A stretch of 11,538 bases of DNA from an uncultured Sutterella sp. GTDB lineage: Bacteria > Pseudomonadota > Gammaproteobacteria > Burkholderiales > Burkholderiaceae_F. This document shows, in pieces, positions 1-7,556 of the stretch; within the stretch, counting starts at the first letter, position 1; each line of letters opens with the position of its first letter. The stretch is from contig CAAGKD010000044.1 of NCBI GenBank assembly GCA_900770335.1, positions 1-11,538 on the forward strand. The letters are read 5' to 3'. The translations under genes and the position numbers were made by a program. The notes under the pieces were generated by a model that did no database searches, had not been told where the DNA came from, and saw only the letters and a list, made by a program, of their open reading frames with translations.

Positions 1-3000
1 GGGATGAAGCGCGTGATCTGCTCCTCGCCGGTCTCGAGCTCGCGCAGCAGGTCGCAGGCGATCTCGTTGATCTGGTCGGCGGGCAGGCGCGGCGCGATGA
101 CGAGGGGCTCGCGCACGATGCCGGCGGCTTCGGCGCTGCCGGCCCGGTCGGCCGAGGCGCCCGCCGCGAAGAACTTCAGCCGCCCGCTCCAGCCCTCGGG
201 CACGCGCGCCTCAAGGGTCCTCGGCTCGGGTCCGATCTCGATGAGGCCGCCCCACCAGAGGGCGGAGGGCAGGGCGCCGCGCCGGAAGGCGCCCGCGGAG
301 GAGAAGTTCGCGGCGAGGGCTCTTTCCGCGGCAAAGCCGCCGCCGAAGGGCGAGGCGAGCGCGTCGATCGAGCCCGCGTCGGGCATGAGCTCCGAGAGCG
401 TCTCGCGCGTGCTCACCTCGAGCGCCCGGTCCTCGAGAATCGCCTTCACGGGATCGGGCTTTTCGTAATGCGTGAGATTGAGAAGTCCCTCGTCGACAGC
501 CCAGACGAAGACGCGCGAGGGTTCGGCCGCGGAGAGCGTCACGGGCACGGCGACGGTGCGGGGGGCTTCGGAGGATTCCGCGGCGGTGGATTCCGGCGCC
601 CGCCCGTCAGCCTGGGCGTCCGTCTTCTGGGGGGCCGAGCCAGAGGCGCGCGTGACCTCCGGGACGGAGAGCGTGAGGGCGAGGGTCTTTTCTCCTGTAC
701 CGATCGTGACGGGCGCGGCCCATTCGGAAAAGCCCCGCAGGAGCTTCGCCGCGGAGCCCTGTCCGCGCACGAGCGCGACGCGCAGCCACGCGCGGCCCGC
801 GAATCCTTCCGGGACGGGCGCCTCGATGAGGTTTTCGCCCGCCTTGACGGAGATCCACTTCGACGAGAGCACGCCGGCCGATTCAAACGTGACGAGCGCG
901 AAGCCGTCCATGGGGGAGAGGAGCGACGCGCGGGCCGTCTCTCCCGGGGCGAGCTCCTTCTTCTCGAGCGTTCCGCGCAGCTGCGCCGCGGGAAGCTCCC
1001 CGGCCTCGCTCGCGATCCGGCCGACCTCGGCGAGCGTGCCGCCGACGGTCGAGTAGGACACCGAAAGGAGCGGGGCCTCGAGGGCCGACTCGGCTCCCGG
1101 GCGGCGCACGACGACGCGCCAGTCGCCGGGCGCTCCGGTCTCGAGCGAGATCCGCGCCCGGCCGTTCGCATCGGTCGAGGCCTCGAGCGTTCTCACCGTC
1201 TCGGCGACGGGCGTCTCCTCGGCGCTGACGCGGCCCGAGGCATCCTCGACGACCGAGGCGACGAGGCGCGTGCGCTGGATTTCAGCGACGAGCCGCACGC
1301 CGGGCTCGGGCGCGAGAAGCCGGTTCACGGCGGCGATCTCGAGCTCGGCGGCCTCGCCCGTCATCAGGAACCGGGCGGGCTGGGGCGTTCCCGCGATGCG
1401 CCAGCCGAGGGCCGTCTTGGCCGGACTGATGCGCAGCGCAAGGGTGCGCTCGACCGCCTCGGCGCCGTCGCGCTCGAGGCCCGTGAGCGTGACGCGCGCC
1501 AGGGCGAATCCGGGAAGCGTTCCGGCGTAGTCGGCAAGGGGGAGCGTCACGACGGCGCCGCCCGTCTCGTCGAGCAGCGTCGCGCCGAGGTCCGTTCTGC
1601 GGGAGCGCGGAACACCTCTCGATTCGTCCGATTCGCTTGATCCCGGCGAGGGGAAGGTGAAGCCGGGGAGCTCGGGGAAGGTGACGGAGGCGAGGGGCGT
1701 CACGGAGAGCTTCGCCTCGATCGTGCGGCCCTCGGCCGCGCCGCCGAAGAGGCTCGTCAGGCGCGCGGCGACGTCCGCGTCGCTCGTGAAGGTCCAGCCC
1801 GGGCCCGAGGCCTCCTCGGGAAGGGCCGCGGAGAGCTCGAGCGTCTCCGGAGCGTCCTCGGCGACGAGAATCCGGGTCGAGGCGATCACCGCGTCCGAGC
1901 CCGTGGCGAGAACGTCAAGGCGGATTTGCCCCGGCGCCGTCCCTGCGGGGACCGCCCAGTCAAGGCTTGCGAGCCCCTCGGGCGTGAGCGCGAGGGGGCG
2001 GCTTTCAAGGACCCGTCCCGCGTCGTCTGTGAGCCGGGCCGTGAGCGGAATCCCCTCGGGAAGGAGCGTCCAGTCGAGCATGCGGGCAGTGAGGCCGAAG
2101 TGCGCGGTCTCGCCCGCGCGCACGACGCCGCGGTCTGCGAAGGCGCAGCCGGCGATGTTGCCGCCCCCTGTCTCGCGTCCGCCCGCGCTCCAGCGCAGGA
2201 CGGGCGAGACGTTCGAGCCGTCGGCGAGCGAGAGCCAGGCGAGGTCGGGCGACTTGGGATCCTCCGAGCGCACGACGACCGCGACAGGCTTGCGCTCGCG
2301 CTCGAGCCCCTTGACGGACGGGAAGCGCGCGCGACCCTCTTCGTCTGTCAGGACGGACTCGAGGACGGTGCCATTCGCGGCGACAAGGCTCGCGCGGAGC
2401 CCCTCGACGGGGCCGCTGCGGTCAAAGCCCGCCGCGAAGACGTCGATCGACGCGTCGGCGGAGGTCTTCGCGATGAGCGCGATGTTCGTGACGAGAAGGC
2501 GTTTCGCGGCCCGGGCGACGACCTCTTCGACGTCGCGGCCCTCAGAGCGCTTCGTCGCGACGCCTTCGAGCTCGATCTGGAAGAGTCCGGGGCCGCCCTC
2601 GCGCAGGGCCTCGGCGAGGTCGAGCGACGAGAAGCGGGCGCGGCCGGGCGTCGCGGCCGGCAGCATGAGCTCGCCCGTGCGGGCCTCGGTCCAGGCGTCG
2701 GGCGAGGGCGTGCGCAAAGTGTTCCAGCCCTCGGAGGCGAGCGCGAGGAAGTCGTCCCGCACGCGCGCGATGCGCCAGCGGATGCGCTCGACTCCGGTCG
2801 AGACTACGGAGAGCCTGCGCGCGCCCGAGAGCGTGAGCATGGCGCCGGGCTGCAGGAATTCGATCGAGCTCGCGATGCGCGGCGCCGCGATCACGGCGCT
2901 CCACTTCTCCGAGAGCCCCGGCGTCTTGTCGGGGCCGAAGCCTTCGGGCAGCTCGAGATAAAGGTACGTTCCCTCGGGCGCCGAGAAGCGCAGGCGGATC

Positions 3001-4112
3001 CGATCGGTCGAGCCTTCCGCGCCCGGCGCGACCGAGGCCTCGACCGGCGCGGCGCGCGAGAGCACCTCCTCGTCGATCACGGGAGCCTTCGTCCAGTCGG
3101 CGTCCGAGGCCGCGTCGTCCTCGAGCTTCGCAGGGAGCGCAAGGAGCCTGAGGCTCCTCAGCGTCTCGCGCGGGTCGGTCTGGAGCGTGCCGCGCAGAAG
3201 AAGCTCGTACTCGACGTTGAGCCCCGCGTCCCGGACGGGCGAGACGGAGGCCTCGGCGATGCGGTAGAGGTCCGTCATGCCCGGAACCGCCTGAGTCACG
3301 CGAACGGTCTCGAATCCCTTGGGGACCGTGAAGCGGCCGCCCCTCTGATCGATGCGGGCGGCGACGCCGGCGATCGAGGCGGCGACGAGCTCGCGCGAGC
3401 GCGGCAGCGTCGTGATCCGAGCCTTCACGTAGACGCTTGCGCCGTCGTCGCTCCAGAGAAAGGCGGGCGCGGCCGTGCGCAGGCGCGACTTCGCGGGCGG
3501 GGTGATCCGGAAGGCCGCTTCGACCTTCGCGCGGTCCGGGGCCGTCGTGAAGTGAAATTCAAAGGCGAGCCAGCGCGGGCCCGTGACCTTCGGATCGATC
3601 ATGACCTCGCCCCGGGCGGAGGTCGCCGCGAGGGGCGGCGTCTCGATCGTAAGGACCGTGCGGTCGATGCCCGCGCGCAACGGAAGCGGCACGCCGAGAA
3701 GGGACGCCATGAAGACCTTGCCCGGCGCCCAGGCCTCGCGCGGCTCGAAGGCCAGGGTCGAGGCGTCCCGCCAGCGCCAGACGCCGGGAACGGAGGGCGA
3801 GAGCCGCACGCCTTCGGCGACGGCGCCCCGGCGGCCGAGCTCGACCGAGCAGCGCTCCCACCAGTCGTCGCCGTGCGCCTTGCGGCAGGGTTTCTCCGAG
3901 GGAGAGAGCGTGATGAGGATGGGCTCGAGCGCGCCCTCCGGGGCGAGGACGTCCGCGGCGAGCCAGGCGCTCTGCTCGCGGGCGGCGCTCTGGGACGCGG
4001 CGTCCGCGGCGCACTCTCCCGCCGGGGAGGCGAGCGAAAGCGCGCAGAGAAGAAGTGCGGTGAGGGGCGAGCGCCGGAAGGACGCGGTGCGGGGGGAGAT
4101 GCTGCTGGCCAT
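1..4112 (-). CDS. Large bacterial alpha-2-macroglobulin family protein, C-terminus outside the window
   Basis: The minus strand is open without a stop from an ATG at 4112 to the left edge, about 1370 codons, so the 3' end is missing. The N-terminus has a basic stretch (Arg13-Arg14) and a hydrophobic run (Leu17 to Ala28), which looks like an export signal. Cys34 is preceded by Gly-Glu, not a good lipobox, so lipid anchoring is doubtful. The body is a long series of Val/Thr/Leu-rich beta segments consistent with tandem macroglobulin domains. Near residues 1201-1211 the segment VFVWAVDEGLL matches the conserved VDEG motif of bacterial alpha-2-macroglobulins, and a GALPSALWW segment follows around plus 250-280. 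Family members are periplasmic protease traps, often paired with penicillin-binding protein 1C. The thioester and receptor-like domains would lie off the window, so trapping chemistry cannot be judged. The motif sits later than I would expect in E. coli YfhM, suggesting a longer family version. Confidence 0.85.
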   Translation of the reverse strand, partial: MASSISPRTASFRRSPLTALLLCALSLASPAGECAADAASQSAAREQSAWLAADVLAPEGALEPILITLSPSEKPCRKAHGDDWWERCSVELGRRGAVAEGVRLSPSVPGVWRWRDASTLAFEPREAWAPGKVFMASLLGVPLPLRAGIDRTVLTIETPPLAATSARGEVMIDPKVTGPRWLAFEFHFTTAPDRAKVEAAFRITPPAKSRLRTAAPAFLWSDDGASVYVKARITTLPRSRELVAASIAGVAARIDQRGGRFTVPKGFETVRVTQAVPGMTDLYRIAEASVSPVRDAGLNVEYELLLRGTLQTDPRETLRSLRLLALPAKLEDDAASDADWTKAPVIDEEVLSRAAPVEASVAPGAEGSTDRIRLRFSAPEGTYLYLELPEGFGPDKTPGLSEKWSAVIAAPRIASSIEFLQPGAMLTLSGARRLSVVSTGVERIRWRIARVRDDFLALASEGWNTLRTPSPDAWTEARTGELMLPAATPGRARFSSLDLAEALREGGPGLFQIELEGVATKRSEGRDVEEVVARAAKRLLVTNIALIAKTSADASIDVFAAGFDRSGPVEGLRASLVAANGTVLESVLTDEEGRARFPSVKGLERERKPVAVVVRSEDPKSPDLAWLSLADGSNVSPVLRWSAGGRETGGGNIAGCAFADRGVVRAGETAHFGLTARMLDWTLLPEGIPLTARLTDDAGRVLESRPLALTPEGLASLDWAVPAGTAPGQIRLDVLATGSDAVIASTRILVAEDAPETLELSAALPEEASGPGWTFTSDADVAARLTSLFGGAAEGRTIEAKLSVTPLASVTFPELPGFTFPSPGSSESDESRGVPRSRRTDLGATLLDETGGAVVTLPLADYAGTLPGFALARVTLTGLERDGAEAVERTLALRISPAKTALGWRIAGTPQPARFLMTGEAAELEIAAVNRLLAPEPGVRLVAEIQRTRLVASVVEDASGRVSAEETPVAETVRTLEASTDANGRARISLETGAPGDWRVVVRRPGAESALEAPLLSVSYSTVGGTLAEVGRIASEAGELPAAQLRGTLEKKELAPGETARASLLSPMDGFALVTFESAGVLSSKWISVKAGENLIEAPVPEGFAGRAWLRVALVRGQGSAAKLLRGFSEWAAPVTIGTGEKTLALTLSVPEVTRASGSAPQKTDAQADGRAPESTAAESSEAPRTVAVPVTLSAAEPSRVFVWAVDEGLLNLTHYEKPDPVKAILEDRALEVSTRETLSELMPDAGSIDALASPFGGGFAAERALAANFSSAGAFRRGALPSALWWGGLIEIGPEPRTLEARVPEGWSGRLKFFAAGASADRAGSAEAAGIVREPLVIAPRLPADQINEIACDLLRELETGEEQITRFI

Positions 4113-4247
4113 GGAGGATCCGGAATCCGATTGCTGCTGATTCCAGCAGAATAGCCTCTTTGCCCGCTTCCGGCCGGCCCGATCAGCCGGATCGGTTCGT
4201 CCGGGCTCCAGGCGGATCGGGCGGATTGCGCGGATCCCGCCCGTCTC
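4113..4247. other. Intergenic gap between the alpha-2-macroglobulin and LysR genes
   Basis: These 135 bp lie downstream of lysR and upstream of the alpha-2-macroglobulin gene, both on the minus strand. A small perfect hairpin, CTGCTG-ATTC-CAGCAG, is at 4134-4149 in the leader of the macroglobulin gene. A weaker GGGCGG/CCGCCC pair lies near the lysR stop, without a T tract. I see no convincing promoter, terminator or Shine-Dalgarno sequence here, so how the macroglobulin gene is expressed remains open. Confidence 0.4.
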
Positions 4248-5237
4248 TCAGGAGCGGGCTTTCTCTGCGGACGCCTCCTTCACGGCCTCCTCGGCCTCCG
4301 CCGGGCCGCTCGCGCGCCGCGCCGAGTCGACGAGGATCGATCGCACCCACTGCAGCTCAAGGTCATCGTTCGCGCGGTGGTGCCAGATGAGCTGCGGGCG
4401 GTGCTCGATGCTTCGCTCGACGGTCGGAATCACGGAGAGGAGCCCCCCGCGCGCGAGCACCTCGGCGGTTCTTCTCGGCAGTATGAGAAGCATCCGGCTT
4501 GCGGTCACGGCCGGAACGAGCGAGAGGAACTGGGTCGTTCGCATCGCGGCCCGGCCCCGGGTCCAGCTCGGGAAGACCGTCTCGCGCAGCGACGACCAGG
4601 ACGCCTCGGGGCGCGTGTGAAAGCACACGTCCGCGAAGGGATGCGCGAGGACCGCCTCGATCGGGACGGGCCCGCGCTCGCGGGCGAGCGCGACGAGCGG
4701 GTGCTCCGGGCTCGCCGTGAGGACGTAGTCCGTCCGCGCGAGCTCAAGCCCCCGGAAGCCTTCCGGGAGCGCCATGACGGGCGACACGGCAAAGTCGATC
4801 TCGCCCGCGGAGAGGAGCGCGAACCGGTCCTCCGAGAGCGGCAGGAAGGAGACCGTGACGCCCGGCGCCTGGGCGATGAGCCGGTCGGCGAAGTTCGGAA
4901 AGATCGAGAACGGAGCGTTGTCCGCGCATCCGATGCGGATCTCCCGTTCGATTCGCGCCGGATCGAAGGCGAGCGGCTCCATCAGAGCTCCGTAGCGCTC
5001 GAGCACCTCGGCCGCGCGCGCTTCGAGAAGCACGGCCTTTCGCGTCGGTACGAGCCCGCCGGGAAAGCGCGTGAAGAGCTGGTCCGAGAAGATCTCCCGA
5101 AGCTGCGCGAGCATGCGGCTCGCCGTCGGCGTCGAGAGGCCGAGGCGCTCGGCGGCGCTCGCGAGGTTGCGCGTGCGGCACAGCGTCGTGAGGAGCATGA
5201 GCGATTCGATTGAGGGCGTTCGGCTGTGGAGTTTCAT
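4248..5237 (-). CDS. LysR-family transcriptional regulator, likely controlling the divergent arylsulfate sulfotransferase
   Basis: The product is 329 residues from ATG 5237, the usual length for LysR proteins. The winged helix-turn-helix occupies about residues 10-68; the NLASAAERLGLSTPTASRML segment at 25-43 is the classic Ala-rich recognition region. A substrate-binding domain follows (about 97-305). The segment near 284-302 (LIWHHRANDDLELQWVRSIL) resembles the W-H-x-R...W-x-R pattern I associate with NahR/NodD-like members that sense aromatic compounds. This would suit an aryl-sulfate or phenol inducer, but that is inference. The gene is divergent from the sulfotransferase across about 170 bp holding a perfect inverted repeat, the standard LysR target layout. 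An in-frame TTG at 5246 may be the real start, because it has a well-placed Shine-Dalgarno and the ATG does not. Confidence 0.9.
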   Translation of the reverse strand: MKLHSRTPSIESLMLLTTLCRTRNLASAAERLGLSTPTASRMLAQLREIFSDQLFTRFPGGLVPTRKAVLLEARAAEVLERYGALMEPLAFDPARIEREIRIGCADNAPFSIFPNFADRLIAQAPGVTVSFLPLSEDRFALLSAGEIDFAVSPVMALPEGFRGLELARTDYVLTASPEHPLVALARERGPVPIEAVLAHPFADVCFHTRPEASWSSLRETVFPSWTRGRAAMRTTQFLSLVPAVTASRMLLILPRRTAEVLARGGLLSVIPTVERSIEHRPQLIWHHRANDDLELQWVRSILVDSARRASGPAEAEEAVKEASAEKARS

Positions 5238-5253
5238 TTTTGGCAAAAGGCAT

Positions 5254-5259
5254 CCTTCC
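5254..5259 (-). promoter_or_regulatory. Shine-Dalgarno sequence favouring a TTG start for the LysR gene
   Basis: The minus strand reads GGAAGG here. It lies 7 nt before an in-frame TTG (5246-5244) but 16 nt before the ATG (5237-5235). The spacing supports TTG as initiator, which would add three residues (fMet-Pro-Lys) to the protein. An out-of-frame ATG overlaps this stretch and is not used by the family reading frame. Confidence 0.45.
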
Positions 5260-5313
5260 GTACCGGATCTCGGAGCGGGCATTTCTGCATTTCGATGGAA
5301 TTCCTGAAAATTT

Positions 5314-5344
5314 AGACTTCCCTGCGTCAACTCAAGGGAAGTCT
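5314..5344. promoter_or_regulatory. Perfect 10-11-10 inverted repeat, candidate LysR operator
   Basis: AGACTTCCCT (5314-5323) and AGGGAAGTCT (5335-5344) are exact reverse complements separated by 11 bp. The element sits between the divergent lysR and sulfotransferase genes, about 75 bp upstream of the latter's start codon. LysR proteins typically bind dyads containing a T-N11-A core in exactly this position, and the outermost base of the left arm's end (T5323) and the first base of the right arm (A5335) are spaced T-N11-A. No T tract follows on the plus strand, so a terminator is unlikely. I could not assign a -35/-10 pair with confidence beside it. Confidence 0.6.
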
Positions 5345-5418
5345 TGCCAAGCCTCGCGCCGTTGCGGCGGGAAGGCGCCGGGCGGGACTGCCGGTTCCCA
5401 GAAAAAGGAGAAAGGAAG

Positions 5419-7251
5419 ATGAGAATCGCGAAGACTGCGCTTGCGGGCGCCGTGCTGGCCGCCATGATCATGGGCGTCGCGCCGACTGTGGCGACGGCCG
5501 CGGGCGGCGCCTCGGGCGCGGCAGTCAAGTATGCCAAGCAGGGCCAGATCGGTGAGGTCATCACTAACCCCTACCGCATCGCTCCGCTCACGGCGATCAT
5601 CCGCTCGGGCGGCTACACGCTCGAGAACGTCAAGGTCCGCATCGTTCCCAAGCCCGACGGCGCCGAGATCAAGTATGCGGTCGACCGGAGCGAACTCCTC
5701 ACGCACGGCGGCATCCCGGTCTTCGGCCTCTATCCGGACTACGTCAACACGGTCGAGGTCTCCTACACCCGCGTTGCCCTTACGGGCGAAAGGAAGGACG
5801 TCAACGAGGCCTACAAGATCTACGCGCCGCCCGTCTACACCGAAGGCAACGGCACGGTCTCGCAGAAGAGCACGATGTTCGACACGACCGTCGTCAAGTC
5901 CGATCCGGCCTTCAAGGACCGCCTCTACCTCGTCAACAACCTCCTCGTCTCGCCTCCGAAGGGCTCGCGCGTCGTGTGGAACAACCCCTCGGGCGGCGCG
6001 CTCGAGTGGTGCTTCTACCCGCAGAACGCCATCATCGACTCGACGGGCGCCGTGCGCTGGTACATGAACGTCGACTCGATCTATGACATGGAGAGCGTCT
6101 ACAACGGCGGCGTCATGATGGGCTTCCAGCAGGGCGAGGACGGCGCGCTCACCTGGGGCTACGGCCAGCGCTACGTCAAGTACGACATCATGGGCCGCGA
6201 GGTCTTCAACCGCCGCCTGCCGGCGGGCTACGAGGACTTCTCGCACTCCTTCGACCAGGCGCAGAACGGCAACTACCTCATCCGCGTCGCCGCCAATGAC
6301 GTCAAGCGTCCCGACGGCCGCAACGTCCGCACGGTCCGCGACGTGATCATCGAGGTGACGCCCGACGGCCGCGTCGTCGACGACTTCCGCCTCTGGGAGA
6401 TCCTCGATCCGTACCGCGACATCGTCATCAAGTCGCTCGACCAGGGCGCCGTGTGCCTCAACCTCGACGCCAACGCCGCCGGCAAGACCCTCTCCTCGGA
6501 GGATCTTGCCGCGATGGACAAGGAGGAGCACTTCGGCGACATCACAGGCGTGGGCATCGGCCGCAACTGGGCGCACGTCAACTCCGTCGACTATGACCCG
6601 ACCGACGACTCGATCATCATCAGCTCGCGCCATCAGTCCGCCATCATCAAGATCGGCCGCGACAAGAAGGTCAAGTGGATCCTTGGCGCCCCGGACGGCT
6701 GGAAGAAGGGCTGGGCCGACAAGGTCCTCAAGCCCGTCGACAAGGACGGCAAGCCCATCGTCTGCGAGCAGGGCAAGTGCGAGAACTCGGACTTTGACTG
6801 GACGTGGACGCAGCACACGGCCTTCCGCATCGACTCGAAGTCCGACAAGCGCTTCTGCTGGGTGACGGCCTTCGACAACGGCGACGGCCGCGGCCTCGAG
6901 CAGCCCGCGCTCCCCGACATGAAGTACTCGCGCGCCGTGGTCTTCAAGGTCGACCAGGAGAAGGGAACCGTCGAGCAGGTCTGGGAGTTCGGCAAGGAGC
7001 GCGGCCACGCGTGGTACAGCCCCGTGACGTCGCTCACGCAGTACGAGGCCGACAAGGACTCGATCATGGTCTACTCCGCCACGCCTGAGATGCAGCTCGT
7101 CAAGGGCAAGGCTGTCGGCGCGCCGAACCCCTACCTCATGGAGTTCAAGTGGGGCGCCAAGGAGCCGGCCGTCGAGATCCGCATCAACAGCTCGATGGGC
7201 TACCAGGCGATGCCCTTCCGCGTGGAGAAGGCCTTCCACCACGCGAAGTGA
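5419..7251 (+). CDS. assT: Periplasmic arylsulfate sulfotransferase
   Basis: This PAPS-independent sulfotransferase would move sulfate from one aryl sulfate to a phenolic acceptor in the periplasm. The 610-residue precursor begins at ATG 5419, 8 nt after AGGAG, with a signal peptide ending near VATA|AGG (residues 24-30). The E. coli catalytic set is recognisable: His276 in DFSHSFD, His386 and Asn388 in WAHVNS, Arg404 in SSRHQ, and His466 in WTWTQHTAF, the histidine that carries the sulfate intermediate. The spacings 386-404 (18) and 386-466 (80) match those I recall for E. coli His356, Arg374 and His436. Cys449 and Cys454 (CEQGKC) match the short disulfide loop needed for activity, so a DsbA/DsbL-type oxidant is expected. 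Codon use is dominated by AAG, GAC, CTC and GTC, suggesting high expression. The gene is divergent from its probable LysR regulator and is followed by two terminators. Confidence 0.95.
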   Translation: MRIAKTALAGAVLAAMIMGVAPTVATAAGGASGAAVKYAKQGQIGEVITNPYRIAPLTAIIRSGGYTLENVKVRIVPKPDGAEIKYAVDRSELLTHGGIPVFGLYPDYVNTVEVSYTRVALTGERKDVNEAYKIYAPPVYTEGNGTVSQKSTMFDTTVVKSDPAFKDRLYLVNNLLVSPPKGSRVVWNNPSGGALEWCFYPQNAIIDSTGAVRWYMNVDSIYDMESVYNGGVMMGFQQGEDGALTWGYGQRYVKYDIMGREVFNRRLPAGYEDFSHSFDQAQNGNYLIRVAANDVKRPDGRNVRTVRDVIIEVTPDGRVVDDFRLWEILDPYRDIVIKSLDQGAVCLNLDANAAGKTLSSEDLAAMDKEEHFGDITGVGIGRNWAHVNSVDYDPTDDSIIISSRHQSAIIKIGRDKKVKWILGAPDGWKKGWADKVLKPVDKDGKPIVCEQGKCENSDFDWTWTQHTAFRIDSKSDKRFCWVTAFDNGDGRGLEQPALPDMKYSRAVVFKVDQEKGTVEQVWEFGKERGHAWYSPVTSLTQYEADKDSIMVYSATPEMQLVKGKAVGAPNPYLMEFKWGAKEPAVEIRINSSMGYQAMPFRVEKAFHHAK

Positions 7252-7280
7252 CGCCTCGCCGCGGGTGAGCCTGCGGTGAC

Positions 7281-7322
7281 GGAGAAGCGTCCGGGCGGCG
7301 ATCCGCCCGGAGGCTTTTCTCC
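7281..7322 (+). terminator. Intrinsic terminator of the sulfotransferase gene
   Basis: A 9-bp G/C-rich stem, TCCGGGCGG (7290-7298) with CCGCCCGGA (7303-7311), closes on a CGAT loop. It is followed by GGC and four T residues (7315-7318). Flanking GGAGAAGC and GCTTTTCTCC can extend the stem with a small bulge. It lies about 40 bp after the sulfotransferase stop codon. Confidence 0.85.
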
Positions 7323-7349
7323 CCGCCGGCCCGTCCGAGGCCACTTCAG

Positions 7350-7388
7350 GAAGCCCTGCCGGCTCCGCTGCCGCGCAGGGCTTCTTTT
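7350..7388 (+). terminator. Second tandem intrinsic terminator
   Basis: GAAGCCCTGC (7350-7359) and GCAGGGCTTC (7375-7384) form a perfect 10-bp stem around a 15-nt loop, followed immediately by TTTT (7385-7388). With the hairpin just upstream, it gives double termination and separates the sulfotransferase transcript from the nitrogenase-like genes. Confidence 0.85.
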
Positions 7389-7409
7389 GCGCCTGCTCCC
7401 CGCTCCGGT

Positions 7410-7421
7410 CCGGGCGCCCGG
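7410..7421. repeat. 12-bp perfect palindrome CCGGGCGCCCGG
   Basis: The sequence is self-complementary and lies between the terminators and the candidate promoter of the nitrogenase-like operon. It could be a regulator site, but a palindrome of only G and C is not improbable in DNA of this composition. Confidence 0.25.
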
Positions 7422-7456
7422 GGGATGACGACCGACAACTCCGGAGCGCGCATCGT

Positions 7457-7485
7457 TTGCCGCGTGCGCCTTTGCAGGCTATCGT
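7457..7485 (+). promoter_or_regulatory. Candidate sigma70-type promoter of the nitrogenase-like operon
   Basis: TTGCCG (7457-7462) and TATCGT (7480-7485) are spaced by 17 bp; each matches its consensus at four of six positions. Transcription would start near 7492, just before an inverted repeat and about 65 nt before the NifH-like ATG. It is the best -35/-10 pair I found between the terminators and the gene, and it remains a motif-level guess. Confidence 0.4.
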
Positions 7486-7492
7486 CTCGGGA

Positions 7493-7517
7493 TCGTCCGG
7501 CTCTGAGTCCCGGACGA
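7493..7517. promoter_or_regulatory. 8-9-8 inverted repeat at the predicted start of the nitrogenase-like transcript
   Basis: TCGTCCGG (7493-7500) and CCGGACGA (7510-7517) are exact reverse complements around a 9-bp spacer. The repeat falls at or just after the predicted transcription start. This position suits a repressor operator or a 5' leader hairpin. The dyad does not resemble the FNR consensus TTGAT-N4-ATCAA. Confidence 0.5.
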
Positions 7518-7527
7518 AAGAATCCAC

Positions 7528-7556
7528 AGGAGGCCCAGTCGCTGGGCGGAGCCGGC
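7528..7556 (+). promoter_or_regulatory. Split ribosome binding region with hairpin before the NifH-like start
   Basis: A strong AGGAGG (7528-7533) lies 23 nt before the ATG, too far for normal initiation. Between them is a perfect hairpin, GCCCAG-TCG-CTGGGC (7533-7547). If it folds, the remaining linear distance from AGGAG to ATG is 9 nt, an ideal spacing. A weaker GGAG (7548-7551) lies 5 nt before the ATG. A CTG at 7542, in frame and 8 nt after AGGAGG, is an alternative initiator but would add residues not expected for NifH. Confidence 0.5.

Noticed and set aside
1926..4154. A 742-codon plus-strand open frame opposite the macroglobulin gene
   Set aside because: It is Arg/Ala/Asp/Gly-rich without recognisable motifs and lies antisense to a gene with clear homology. 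High GC removes stop codons from such shadow frames; other long plus-strand frames in 4-4140 are the same.
4210..4247. Terminator after the LysR gene
   Set aside because: Only a short GGGCGG/CCGCCC pair with a 12-nt loop and no T tract was found.
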